Shown: positions 10,572-22,479 of the stretch, piece after piece
Position numbering within the stretch: position 1 is the stretch's first letter
How the letters are laid out: each line of letters starts with the position of its first letter
Assembly (NCBI GenBank): GCA_964058805.1
Contig: CAXKVV010001275.1
Location: 1-30,667, forward strand
Length of the DNA: 30,667 nucleotides
Direction: 5' to 3'
Source of the DNA: Schoenoplectus triqueter
Lineage: Eukaryota; Streptophyta; Magnoliopsida; Poales; Cyperaceae
Notes under the pieces: generated by a model
Told to the model about the DNA's origin: nothing
Database searches by the model: none
The model's input: the letters and a program-made list of their open reading frames with translations, nothing else
Made by a program: the position numbers and the translations under genes

Positions 10572-12250
10572 TTTTGCTCTCTGAACTGGTAGGTACATTG
10601 AATCGGATAACTGGTCCTATTGATGACCACATATGATTGAACACCCTATGACTATGTTGTTGATAAGAAATGCTTCCCACCTGTCAACTTCTGACGGGTT
10701 CAGAGCTAGTAATTTGTGCAAATTGAGGCTCTTCATCAGTTGGAAATTATAAATTACTTTACTAGTTTTTTTTTTTTAACTTAATCAGAATCAACAGAAA
10801 TTGTAAGGTGAAATACAAACAATGTGTTCACCATTTATTCCTCCCACTATAAGTTTGTTGTGGCAAAGTATTTAGTGCTAATGACTGCATAGAAAACGGT
10901 CGACCGGTTGTTAACTTGAATGTTAATGTGTTTGGGAGTGGTCATTTGCATGACTATTAGTGCTTTGTTCTGGGATGGGGAAATGTTGGAAATGAAGTTA
11001 TCATCACCTCTTAGTGGATCATAACTTGAGGCATGAGTATACCCAAGTAATCTCTCTTGAATTTAGCCCAAAGACATAAACAATATTGTTTGGTGCTTTT
11101 TCATTGCGAATTTGAAGACTTGAACTGATATTGTGAAAGTTTGCTTTTGTCAGATCTTGTGTTCTCTAGCTGGTGTTGGTTGTTGGTCCCATTTGTTTTT
11201 TTAGTGTGTTTTGAATTTTACAAGGAGGCATTTGAGGTGTGTAAAACTAACTTTTGGCGGCATGTACCAACAGGATTTTGAGTCTATTTTATTCCTTATA
11301 TTTCATTATTTCATTTTGTTATTTATTGTACCATAGTGTTTGTAGACAATTTCTGTAAGTTATGGACCTGCTACCGAATGGTTAATCTCATTTTGTTCTT
11401 CTTTTCTGGTTTTCCATTTCCTTCAAAAATGTTTTCTCGGTTTCTATAATTTGTTAGCAAGGGGATTATTATGTTTCCCTTTCTGTAGTTGTTACATGCG
11501 AAAACCTGTCTGGCAATATACCTGTCAACATGTAGCTAATTGCCGGCTTCTGTTTTTTTTTTTGGGTTTGATATTTTGGTTTTACTAAAATCCGCAAAAA
11601 AAATTCAATACCTTTAATTTGTTAGCAACTGTTTTCATTGTTCTCCTTTTTATAGCTATATCGATCTATAGACGATACATCATGTGGAACTTGTCAAATA
11701 TGAAAACGGACTATCGTTGATTGAGCAAGGACATGGAAAATGGTAACACTTTTTGTGTTTTTAATATTTTATGGACATTATACTTCTGGGATCCATGTTA
11801 CTTTTCTGAACATTGCCAAGTGACGATTATTTATAACGAGACATGCCCTTAACTATTTTTCTCTTTTAATTTTGGAGTTTGGACAAGATGTTTGCCTGAT
11901 TTTGTTAATTTTTTTTCTTTTCCACCAGGTCGTAATGTGCATGGAATTGATTTTGCTGAAAGAAAGCTACAATTCATTTTACCATTTTTTTTTTTGAAGA
12001 AATCCTTTTACCATTCTCTCCTTGCACTAAAAAAAGTGCTGCTATTATTATAGAGAATTTTTTTTGTTCCCCAGAGTTTTCATCCTCCGGATAATCTCCC
12101 GTGTATCGGCTTGCATCCGGATAGTCATTTTGTTTTGGATTGAGCACATGTAAATTGAGTCCGACAGCTTATATATATAATTTGTTTATATAGTATGTTT
12201 TTTCTTTCCTCATTTATATCTGACGCCTGGCCATTTTTTTGAATTCTCTC
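10572..12250 (+). other. 3-prime flank of PIRL, possibly with a 3-prime UTR intron
   Basis: There is no further gene. A consensus donor (CTG|GTAGGT at 10589) lies 17 bp past the stop, and a strong acceptor (TTTTTTTCTTTTCCACCAG ending 11928) lies 1.3 kb further on. T-rich, intron-like sequence lies between them. This could be a 3-prime UTR intron, with the transcript ending somewhere after 11940. Otherwise the UTR is short and the rest is intergenic. Confidence 0.3.
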
Positions 12251-13010
12251 TTCCTTCTTTCTTTATGATCAATTTGCGAGCACTACCGAAGAAAATCTGG
12301 TGATTTTCATCTCCATCGTTCTTACTTTTCTGTTCATGTAATCTTCGGTAACATGTAATTTATATTGTTTTTTTGAAGTTTTAATTGGCTCTCGATTAAT
12401 CAATTATCTTTTAAAATCTGTTGCTTGTTTTAATTGATTCTTCTTTAATCAATTGTTCTATCATTTCTAATCGTTAATTTTATTATTTCTTTACTTGATT
12501 CAGTTTTGTAATCAATTCGGTCTCAGATGGTGATACAAGTTGATCGATTAATGAATTATGTCATTTTCTTCTTCGTTGAAATATGTGGTTTAGATATTAT
12601 AATTGTTGATGTTAGAATATTTTATTAAATGTTGTGATTAGAATGTTGAGATGTTAAAATATTTGATGTTGTAATATGCGGTTTACATTTTATTGTTGAA
12701 ATATGTTTTAAAGTTGTCTAGTTGCTTTTGGGAAAAATATTATTTTTGTGATTTTAATTTTATTTTTCATATTACAAGAAATTTAAATACATATAAAAGA
12801 TATTTATATACTCAGAACACATATCTAAATATCTAAATAAGTAAATCACTCAATCGTAATCAAGAAATCTAAATAACTAGATACTATATCTAAATATATA
12901 TAATAGATAATTAAATATGTATGACACATATCTCAATAATTAATATAAGTAAATCATATTATATAAAAATAAAAATTTAAATACCTCAAAAAATTATTTA
13001 AATACTATTA
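12251..13010. other. Gene-free stretch
   Basis: The sequence is T-rich at 12240-12560, with TCAATTATC/AATTGATTC motifs reminiscent of plant intron or leader DNA, then AT-rich sequence with AAATAT and ATCTAAATA runs. No ORF or exon that I can support. Confidence 0.4.
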
Positions 13011-13416
13011 ATATATATATATATATAGAGAGAGAGAGTAAATCTACTGTGAGCTTAAGCTCACGGAAGACCTCCGTGAGTTTAGCTCAAAAAATATATC
13101 AAATGATCTCCAAATTTTGATTTTTCAATCTCATTAAATTCTTCATATTGAAATCTTATGGGTTACAAAAATTTGGGATGTTTCGAGTTTTTTAGGTCGC
13201 TCTTTTCAATTTTTTAAAATAATTTACAAACATTGAATATTTTATTATTATTTTTAGAGCTGATTTTTAAAAATTGAAAAGAGCGACTTAGAAAATTAAA
13301 AATATTTTAAGTCATTGTACCCATAAGATTTCAATATGAAGAATTTAATGAGATTGAAAAATCAAAATTTAGAGATCATTTGATATATTTTTTGAGCTAA
13401 GCTCACGGTAGATTTA

Positions 13417-13460
<44 letters not shown>
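13011..13460. mobile_element. Microsatellite-bounded long-hairpin MITE (TA/GA and CT/TA ends)
   Basis: The left side is (TA)n then (GA)n (13011-13038) followed by GTAAATCTACTGTGAGC. The right side is the inverse, GCTCACGGTAGATTTAC, followed by (CT)n and (TA)n (13417-13460). Inner arms of about 170 bp pair through CAAATGATCTC, AATTCTTCATATTGAAATC and AAAAGAGCGAC. A perfect 16-bp palindrome, GTGAGCTTAAGCTCAC, lies at 13049-13064 in the left arm only. It is non-coding. A diverged half-copy lies near 29920-30025. Confidence 0.7.
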
Positions 13461-14279
13461 GAACAATATGATTACATACATCATGCTAGCACTTTATCAC
13501 GTGGACTTTACGCACATGGACTTGACATTCTCAAAATTGTTACGTAGGCTTTGCGTAGATGGGCTTTACTTGACAGAAGAATAATCACTTGTGCTTGATG
13601 CTTTAGTTATGTTTTCTAAAAATAAAAATTTGTTAAGCGCAGTTCAGTGAAACTTTTTCAAAATAAAAAGTTTTTTACGAGAGGGATTTTTAAAGGATTA
13701 ACGTTGGGTACTGTTAATCGCTTCCAATAATTATATTACAGCCCTAACGGGCCGAACTTTATTTAGGAAATGAGGCCCACACTATGACAACGACATCTCA
13801 TAGGCTCATAGAGTCATAGCACACCAACCAAACTTATCTGTTAAAAGTAAAAACCAGATCATGCTTTCGTCAACGGGTCCCAGTTTAATTTAAGATTTAT
13901 GCCTAAATGGTTAAACCTAAGCACTACTTTTATTCCAGCAAAAAAAAAGTAATAAAAAAAGAAGAGCCTTTACTATGTATCCATATATCACAACAATAAA
14001 CTAACTTATATCCAATTGCATGCGGCAGTTTAATTAATAGGAAATTATGAGGCAAGCTTGCACCGTGTTTTAAATAGACGGCGATTTCAATTTTCTTCGG
14101 CACCGTTATTGGAATTGAATGCACATCTCTTGCTCTCCTTGACACTGTGGGTGAAAAAAGAGCATGGTCCATGGTGCGCTCTTGAAAACAAATTAATTGC
14201 GTTATCACTTATCAGAAGGCTCCACTGAGAGCGCCGCTGAGAGGCTGAGAGGCTGAGACGACAAAGTATTGCACCTAAA
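13461..14279. other. Gene-free stretch
   Basis: This is mixed-composition intergenic DNA. A minus-strand open frame at 13930-14208 shows no recognisable domain. A short repeat GAGAGGCTGAGAGGCTGAGA lies near 14238-14258. No gene is supported. Confidence 0.4.
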
Positions 14280-14287
14280 TACCTAAT

Positions 14288-15816
14288 AAGTGGCGTATCC
14301 AGAAATAATCTGTAGGGGGTGTCCTAACAATATCTTATATATATATTAGTTTCTAAGATATATGATTAAATGATGAAAAAATATTTAACGTACGATTATC
14401 ATAATATTTTACTTTTCTAAAAGTAAATGTTGAAGAAAATTAATATTAGATTGAAGATCAAATGTATATCTAAGGAAGAAATACTTAATGGATGAATTAT
14501 TTTTCATATTTTGAAGCCAAAATAAAGCATCAAAAATAACCTACATTGATAGAATTAAATTATCAATTATAATGAATCCACATATCACAATCATAATGAT
14601 TTAATATTTTCAAATAGAAAACGTACCGCTAAAGTTGCATCTAATTTAAGGATAATACTTAATACTGTGATTGCCATTACTTGACTGCAGTTTCTCCATC
14701 TACATTACCTAACATACTTGTATTTCAGAATCATATTAACTACATTTAATTAAAAAAATGAGGCCTGATTTTCTGGTATAAAAAGTTAAGGCTTAAAGAG
14801 TTAACTGCTTAGTTTGTTGGCTGTATTCCAAATAAGGCCTTATAAGTTGAATTAATATTGTTTAATTCAACTCTTTGCATTGATGAGTCGTAAATCTCAA
14901 GATATACTAAATGAAAACATCAATAAAGATAATAAAATTCTAATACAAGCTAACAAAATCAACTAAAAGATTACACTTAACAAAATTAAGACTTTGAGGG
15001 CTTCCTTCAAGAGCTTTAGAAAAATATCAACGAGGAGCTGGGGTCAAGGACCAAAATGGAGTTTAATCGAAATTGAAGAACATATTTACCTTAAAAAAGA
15101 AAAGATAAATATGTCCAGGATGAGGGATTGTAGTAGAAATCAGTTTTATTGTTATCGGGTTACTTTTTAGACTTCTTCCGGACATCTTTCATCAAATTGC
15201 CGAATGAAAAATCTTCTCATTTTTATTGAGTTCTGCCATCTTATTCCATCTGTGTTTGACACTACTTTTCCGGAACAATCCCTCTGGCCTCTTCCAGTTA
15301 ATTCCGAAACAAAATGGCATTACCAAACAGACCTTAATAGAAGAACTATGCAAAGTCTATTATATGCACGAACAACTATATTAATTCAAGCTAGGCAGGG
15401 ATTTTTGGTGCGTGACCGGTGTGCGTGACCGCTACTCACCACTGTCACCAGCGAGGCGTCAGTGAGGCTCGGAATAGGCGATCACCGGTGGCCGTGGGCG
15501 GTGGCGGTTTGGTGCGTGACGTGCGTCTCGCGTCGCGTCGAAACAGAGGAAGGGAGAGGGGAGCGGAAGAGACGATCAGCGACGATCCATTTTCTTTATT
15601 TTTTTTGGTATACGTGAGATCAAAACAGAGGAGCTAGAGGGGCTGGCCCATCCGAAGTGTTTTGTAAATTATACTTGATTACTGATATGGCCCATCCTTG
15701 TTGTTTTGTACTTGATTACTGATATATAGAGGGGCTGGGCCGGATGGGCTGATGAATTTTTCTGGGTTAAGGGGGTGCCAAGGTCCAGGCCGGTCCAGGC
15801 CCTGAATCCGCCCCTG
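14288..15816. mobile_element. hAT-type DNA transposon, non-autonomous, 1.5 kb
   Basis: A perfect 8-bp duplication, TACCTAAT, flanks the element (14280-14287 and 15817-15824). The termini are AAGTGGCGTATCCAG on the left and, read inward from the right, CAGGGGCGGATTCAG: 15 bp with four mismatches. An 8-bp duplication and a CAGGG terminus are hAT features. No transposase domain or long ORF is visible. The interior is AT-rich up to about 15400. Then comes a GC-rich block (15404-15570) unlike the rest, and a short internal duplication at 15620-15760 around GGCCCATCC and TACTTGATTACTGATAT. Confidence 0.75.
15404..15570. other. GC-rich block inside the hAT element
   Basis: A sharp rise in G+C with many CG dinucleotides (GTGCGTGACC twice, CTCGCGTCGCGTCG) lies in otherwise AT-rich DNA. 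It could be a captured piece of a host gene or a subterminal transposase-binding region. Short open frames cross it in two phases, but none is recognisable. Confidence 0.5.
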
Positions 15817-15824
15817 TACCTAAT

Positions 15825-17419
15825 CATTGCCAATTGATTAGAGAGATGGACCCAACTGGCAAGTGGCAACTGCAAAGAAACTTCAGCCGGAGCCCAGTTC
15901 TCTTCAATTCAAAACCTTGATATGTATAACAACATCCTAATTAACCGACACTGATCGATTAATGATTTAGGCAATATCCATCTGATATTCTGATTCTGAT
16001 AGTCTCAACTTAATTTGGATGCTGATTTGTGAGCTATAATGCCGAGACCACTGTGTGAATATATAGTATTAATCAAATAGCAACTCAGATAATCTGAACC
16101 TCATCCAAATGATAAAAGTGTTATGATTCGTGACCTGGGATGGGTTTATCTAGTTCGTATATATAATTATATTGTGATATTGTATTTATCGTACTAAAAT
16201 AATTCAGATAGTGAGCTCATACAAGCACTTAAACTTAATTAAAATTATTATACTAAATCGGATTTACTTCCCCACAAGGCTACAAATATCTCCTTTTCCG
16301 TTTTTCTATTTGTTTATTTTTTTTAAAAAGTTAATAGCGGTTTGCCCAATTGCCCCCACTCTCCTCAACACTCTCCCTCTTCCCATTCTCCAATTACAAA
16401 TGTCACATCCAGTTTTCGCATCTGTCTAGCACTTTATATATATTTTTTTATTTCTATAATATTAGATTTTTGAACTAAGACTAAAGGCTAGCAGATTTTT
16501 TTTATTTTAGTAAATAAAATAAATAAATATAGCAAATTGGTCATTTTTTCTTCACTTTTGCGTTTATAGTCAGACCCGAGTTTCAAATTCGGGTCCGAAT
16601 TTTTTTTTACACAGAAACGAAAGAAAAAAAACTGGACCCGAGTTTCAAACTCGGGTTCAGCTATCCCATTTGTATTTCCTGCGATTCCCACTCCCCTCTC
16701 TCCCATTACTCCTCTGCTTTCTTCTCTCTTCAAAAAATATGAATTTTTTCCCCCAATTTTTTAGATCTAATTCATTTTTGCTCCAATTTATAAACCGTTT
16801 GCGCGAAACTTTTTATCGTTAGAAGGAGAGTCGGTAAAACTCGTCGATTCGTCAATTTGATCGTCATTTCGAAAGTAATTTTTGATTTTAAATTTAAATC
16901 CAAATTTATCAAAAATAGTAATTTTGATAGATTTAATTAGTATAATTATAGTGATAATTAAAATATAGTTAATATAGTTTGGTTTAGTTGATTTGTGTTG
17001 ATTTTTTGTGTTAATTTTGAAATATGTTGTTGTAATTAGTTTAATTATGTATTAACACTAATGAGGCTAATTATTTTAAATTTGTTAGATTAAATTTAGT
17101 TAAATACTATTAATTATATGTACATTGGTTAATTATGTGAAATTGTTCAATTATATCAAATTATACCGAGCTATTCCAAATTATACAAAAATTATATCAA
17201 AATTATAATATTTTTAAATAATTGTAGTGAAAAAATAAACATAGGTCGTAGAGGGCCAGAACCGATGTAAATATTTTTTATCGTATAATATGGAAAAAAT
17301 ATACTTTATAATTTTAGCATGTCGTACGTAACAAAATAATTTTTACAGCCTCATAGCACTCTCCGTTTGAACGCACATCGTTCGATCAACGGCACACCTG
17401 ACCCGGGGCCGGAACCGAC
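15825..17419. other. Gene-free stretch with two matching palindromes
   Basis: No gene is recognised. At 16660-16740 a CT-rich, leader-like stretch (CCCCTCTCTCCC) is followed by AT-rich DNA resembling an intron, and 17340-17420 is GC-richer with CCCGGGGCCGG. This could be a decayed gene or transposon, but I can identify no protein. The two palindromes are described separately. Confidence 0.35.
16573..16658. repeat. Paired palindromes GACCCGAGTTTC...
   Basis: Two near-identical imperfect palindromes lie 62 bp apart start to start: 16573-16595 and 16635-16658. Each has arms GACCCGA and TCGGGTC or TCGGGTT around TTTCAAA. The spacer is a T-run and an A-rich stretch. They are non-coding; the function is unknown, possibly transposon subterminal sites or stable stem-loops. 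Confidence 0.6.
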
Positions 17420-17869
17420 GACTGATGAGTTTGACTTTTTCCAGGGAGATTTCATGTCATACTCTCAGTTTTGGAAGAGTGGCAGAAGAGCGGTATTCTT
17501 TACTATTCAGAAAAGCGAAAATATCATTTGGCAGTTGTGTGCGACCCTTTTTCGCGCCCCTCACCGCCCTGAAAAAGGGACTGGACGATGAATTGCGGAA
17601 GAAGGACACGGAGATCCCTCTAAGTGTGCATTGGGGTATATTTGTATAAATTTGGAATGCACATTTAAAGGTTTTAGAGATTGTGGGGTCGTTAAGATTC
17701 CAATGGGCGCAAGCCCCCATTGTTAATTACCCTGGGCTTTGAACCCGAGGAACCTCTGATTAAGAAAAAGAAAATAAACAGAATAATTAAGCAATTTTAA
17801 GTGGTCACTGTGAATAATGGCAGGGAAGATATGAACTTTTTAAGGTAGTTTACACCTTGTGAATTGATT

Positions 17870-18480
17870 TTTTATTATTTTTATTTTTTTTATTGATGAA
17901 ATGATTTAGTTTTTATTTATTTATTTATTTATTATTTGAACTTATCTTATTTAAATTTATTTAGTCTTGAATGTTGAGATTTATTTTTATTTTAGATTAA
18001 GGTTGGTTTAATCCTAAAATTAATTAATTTTTTTTATTTGATAAGAAGAAAAAAAGTCTTTTATTTATTATTATTATTATTATTAGTTATGTTTTTTATT
18101 TATTTATTGATATCTAAATTTATTTAATTTTGAAGATTGAGAGTTATTTTTTATTTATTTTTTTATTATGATATTTATTTTAGGTGAATGTTGATTTATT
18201 TTAAATGAATGTTGATTTAGTCTTTTACTTTTTATTTATGTATTTATTTATTTAATTTATTTTTATTTAAAATTTATTTGATTTCGAATAAGAGTTATAT
18301 TTATTTTATTTTTTCATTTTTATTCATTATATATTTAATTTTATTTATTTTTGTATTTTTTATATTTTTTATTTAGAATTACTTAATTTAGAATTTAATT
18401 TCATGAATAAGAATTTTATTTATTTATTTATTTTAAGAAACTTTTATCTTATTATTTTTTTATGTTATCTCTTTTTATTA
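17870..18480. repeat. Strand-asymmetric TTTATT-rich tract
   Basis: About 0.6 kb is built from TTTA, TTTATT and TTATT units, with strong T over A bias on the plus strand, including runs of TTTATTTATTTATT near 17915 and TTATTATTATTATTATTA near 18065. It lies inside the LTR and has no coding value. Confidence 0.75.
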
Positions 18481-18759
18481 TATATTTTCAATGAATGCAT
18501 TACTTTTATTTGATTTTCTTATAATTTTTATTATAATTATTATATATCTTGAAATGATTATTCTTTAATGAAAATGATTTATTGTGAAACTTTTTTTATT
18601 TATTTTCTTAAGATCTATTTCTAAAGAAATTTTATTATATTTTTATTTATACTTATTATCAAAATATTTATGATTTTAAAATATTTTTTATAGAATGGAT
18701 CATAATATTTTTCTAGTTTTTAAAAGAAAAAAAAATATAATCAAGTAGTGATCTTTTTA

Positions 18760-19118
18760 GATTTATTGAGAAAAATATAATAGTAACATACTAATTTTAT
18801 TTGATAAAAAGATTAATGATAATGTTATGAACAACTTTTAGTTGGAGTATTTTTTTAATTTGAATCCTTTAAAATATTATTTCGGGAGAAATATTAGAAA
18901 CGAACAAATCTGAAAACTTACAAAGACTTCAGCAGATAATACTATTTTTTGATTTTTTTTAGAGTAAAATGAGTTAATAACATACTAATTTAATTTAATA
19001 AAAATATGAAATGGGATGTTATGAATAATTTTTATGTTGAAAACTTTTTATTTTGAGCACTTTAAAGTACTGTTTCGAGCAAAATACTAACAAAGGACGA
19101 TTCTGAAAATCAGGAGCT
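18760..19118. repeat. Diverged tandem duplication, period about 200 bp
   Basis: 18760-18918 and 18962-19118 align with moderate divergence. Both contain AACATACTAATTT, ATGTTATGAA, TTTAAA(A/G)TA, and TACTAACAAAGGAC or its variant, followed by TCTGAAAA. They lie inside the LTR. Confidence 0.5.
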
Positions 19119-19554
19119 GTCAGGATTGTTTTGCTTATTTGAAAGGTATTTACAACGTATTTTTGTATGAAAAGTTTTGTAAAAACTCATCTTAATATGT
19201 ATTTCAAGAATATAAAATAATATATATCTGTCAAAGTCACGGATCGGTACAGTTTTTTATTTCTTTTCTGATAAAGGGCTAAACTGGACAGCTGAGGATA
19301 TTTTGAACATTTAAAAAAAATCTACTTAAGAAAATATTTCAGAAAAATTATGAACCTTTTAAGAAGTATATTTGCAATAACTTTTTTTTTGAAAATATTT
19401 TTATTTAAGACTATCTTAAATGAGTTTTAAAAGGATTTTTATTCAACGAAAAAATTAACTAGGATGAACATATTTTCTATATATTTTTGAAAGGATTTTT
19501 TTTTAAAATATTATTTTTTATATTTTGATATAACAAAATTAGTATCATATCACT

Positions 19555-19782
19555 CTAAAACTCGACACACACAGCTTTGTCAAGCCGGCACCAAAGTTTT
19601 AAAGAGTTCTATGATTTATCGGAATAAAAACTTATTTTTTTTATACTTTTAACAAATTACTCGATTTTATTTTAGAAAGGCTAACACTCACGGCTCTTAT
19701 CAAGCCGGCACTAGCATTATAAAACTTTAAAACCCGACACACACAGCTTTGTCAAGCCGGCACCAAGGCTTCAAAGAGTTTT
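19555..19782. repeat. Three CAAGCCGGCACC repeats
   Basis: A unit of about 50 bp reads AAACTCGACACACACAGC, then TTTGTCAAGCCGGCACC, then AAAGAGTT. It occurs at 19555-19612, as a variant at 19676-19722, and at 19730-19782. The GC-rich core stands out in the AT-rich LTR. Confidence 0.75.
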
Positions 19783-20011
19783 TATATTATTATACTACTA
19801 ACTAGATTATTATAATCTACTACCTAAGGACTCATAAATTCATATAAAATCATACGAAACTCCAAAAATTATGAAAATTTACAGAGAGATGCAATATAAC
19901 TAGATCTACATGCTCACAAAATTTTATTTAAATCAGAGTAGCAGAGATATGATTTATCATTTTTGAATCAGACCAGGGGCAAAAGAGGAAAATGCTGTAC
20001 CAGTATTTGCT

Positions 20012-20650
20012 GATTTTTAGAACTAAAAATGCTATAACTTTTTACAGAAATATCAGAAAAATATAAAATTAGTTTCTATAGATTCATATGACTTATTTCT
20101 ATGAGATCTGAAAGTTTTATAAGATTTGAAGTAGATCTCATCCTATTTTTTATTTTATTGCATTTTCAGCCATTTTAGGGCTGATTTTGCGTTTACAAGG
20201 GATTCATTGATCTTAAACGGTTTAAATACATTATTTAGCTTTAATCTAATATTCAATGATATTTGTATGCAGATTTGAGCCAAAAGAAAATAAAGAAAAT
20301 AAAAAAACAAAAAAAAAATGAAAAAAATCAAAAGATGAATTGATGTTACCAGAACTTACTATTTTTCAGAATTAAAAAGGCTATAACTTTTTATAGAAAA
20401 ATCAAAAAAATACAAAATTAATTTCTATAGATTCATATGACTTATTTCTACTAGATCTGAAAGTTTTATAAGATTTGGAGTAGATCTCGTCCCGTTTTTC
20501 TTTTTTATTGCATTTTCAGCGATTTTAGGGCTGATTTTGCATTTATAAGGGATTCATTGATCTTATATGGTTTAAATGCATCATTTAGCTTCAATCTAAC
20601 ATTCAATGATGTTTGTATGCAGATTTGAGCCAAAAGAAAAGAAAGAAAAT
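20012..20650. repeat. Tandem duplication, period about 350 bp
   Basis: 20012-20300 and 20362-20650 are closely similar. Shared landmarks are GCTATAACTTTTTA, ATTCATATGACTTATTTCTA, GCATTTTCAGC, TTTTAGGGCTGATTTTGC and TGCAGATTTGAGCC. The similarity is higher than in the upstream 200-bp duplication, suggesting a younger event within the LTR. Confidence 0.8.
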
Positions 20651-20725
20651 AAAAAAGATCAAATTGCAACATAAGAACATCAAGAAAAAGAAGAAAAATC
20701 GATATTGCACATGGAAAATTTCATC

Positions 20726-21002
20726 TTTATTGCACGAATCAAAATTACAAACTCCAAAACACTCTTGATATCTATATTTACAGAAGAGAGACCTACCTAG
20801 ACCTAATTTGTAGCTTAAGTAGAAGAGTAATTGATTGAATCTTGTATCTTTGGGCTTGATTTTGATTTCAACTCAAGATTTGGATCTTATTTTGTATCTA
20901 ATTTGAGTTTCAATTAGTTTTGGCAGCGTTTTGGATTAGCATTCAGCTTGGGATGGGTTGTGTCTCTTGCATTTGAAGGAGGAGAGGGATTTATATAGGC
21001 TT
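20726..21002 (-). promoter_or_regulatory. Minus-strand TATA box and AATAAA inside the LTR (candidate)
   Basis: On the minus strand, CCTATATAAATCCC (20988-21001) is a good plant TATA box followed by CT-rich DNA, and AATAAA occurs at 20726-20731 about 230 nt downstream. This arrangement would suit an LTR transcribed on the minus strand. It conflicts with the plus orientation suggested by the ends, so it may be chance or an antisense promoter. Confidence 0.3.
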
Positions 21003-22479
21003 AGGGGGTAATAGATGGGTGTATGAGATCGGTTTGACTTTTCTTTGACCAATTTATGCACCAACTCCCTTCAATCATCTTCTCATACTCTTCTAAACGT
21101 TTTGTGGTGTATTAGACCAGTTCTAAGTGTTTTAAATATGCTCTAACAGCTGAGAGGTCAAGTGGGGCACAAGTGGAGTTTGTTATGTTTGCTAAAAATT
21201 TACAAATTTGCCCTCCCTAACCACCACTTGGTCACCAGATGATTCTAGAGACTTCTAGAAGGTTGTAGAGGTTCAAACACGTTCTTGCCACTCCCTTCCT
21301 GTATTTTGGACCTTGCCGGATCACAATTATGCACCCGAGACCCGTTTTTGCCTTCAAACCCGATTTCAAGCCACATAGTCGTTCTCCTTCATTTCTTCAC
21401 CATTTTTTGTGTTTCAAAGCTTGATTAGCATCTAATTGATCCCAGGAATTGATCTATAATGTTTATTCAATCAATAGAATGCTCTGGTATAGAGTTTGAC
21501 CAACTCGGTTTTTTGACCCGATTTGCGAGTTCGTGGTCTCACCAATTTAAAGCTAATGAAATTCAACCAAACCCTTAAACAATCTCTTGTGACCATGGAG
21601 AAGGTGTTTGAAGTGTCAATTTGATCAATCATGGCTCAGATTGCTCAATTTTATTTTTGGATCGGAAACTTCCTCTTCAGTTTTCTCCCAAACCGCTCAA
21701 CTATTTTGCAAGTTCTTTATCTTATTGTGTTCTCCTCTCCGTGCTCTTTCCAACGGCATATAATATGTGGGTTTTCGTCGCACGGGAGCACCATCACCAT
21801 TTTCGAATTTTGGGCAGTGGAGAGGCTCGGGTTACTGTAGCTCGGGACTGTAGCAGTATGGGAATTTTCGAATTTGGCCCCTTTCCATTTTGTTTTTTAA
21901 TTGGAGCCCTCTATTTGCTGATTTTTTTATTTCTCCTTTGCTTTTAAATTGTTTCTCAAAGCTCCCTTTGTCCAAATTGCACCAAAATTTTCTCAAAAAT
22001 TCCTTGAAATATAACAAAATTTATGGTAATTTTTATTTACCATTTTTCCCCTTGATCAAGCATCAATTAATTTTTAACGCTTGATTAATTAATTTTTCAT
22101 TATATTAATCGATAATTTGGAATTTCTTTGACTTCCGTAACTCCAAAAATATCAAGTAATATATGAAAATTCTCATAATTTTATGGAGAATTTGATTTTA
22201 CAATAAAATTTGATTTTTGAGATTTTAGGTTTCGAAGAGGTTTTCGATTTGAATTTGTAGAGCTTCGGCATTTAATTTTTTTCTTAGGAATTTTGATTTT
22301 TGAGCATTTCACTGAATTCTTCTTTTTTCATGGTGCTTCTGGACTTGAATTAAGTCTCTTCGGGCTTTTAAAATTTCTCCTTGAATTTTTTAATCTTTTG
22401 TCCCAAGTTGCCTTTTCAATTCCCCGAATTTGTAGGGGTAAACAAGTTGTTACTAAGAATAGTTAAAATATGAATAATT

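Larger units (their letters stand above)
17536..22444. mobile_element. Solo LTR of a Ty3/gypsy (Tat/Ogre-like) retrotransposon
   Basis: The stretch starts TGTGCGACCC and ends GGGGTAAACA, giving the TG...CA ends of an LTR. It is flanked by a 5-bp duplication, AGTTG (17531-17535 and 22445-22449), and lies inside a Tourist-like element. No gag or pol ORF, primer-binding site or second LTR is seen across 4909 bp. The simplest reading is a single very long LTR left by LTR-LTR recombination. Its opening (TTTTCGCGCCCCTCACCG, GGACGATGAATTGCGGAA), long TTTA-rich tract and CAAGCCGGCACC repeats resemble Ogre/Tat LTRs as I remember them. Orientation is taken as plus from that resemblance only. A heavily deleted full element is the alternative. 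Confidence 0.65.

Noticed and set aside
17367..17720. Three overlapping open frames on both strands
   Set aside because: They cross the junction between the MITE end and the LTR start, so they cannot be one conserved gene.
21621..21947. 108-codon plus-strand open frame in the LTR
   Set aside because: No gag, pol or other domain; overlapping frames of similar length suggest chance.
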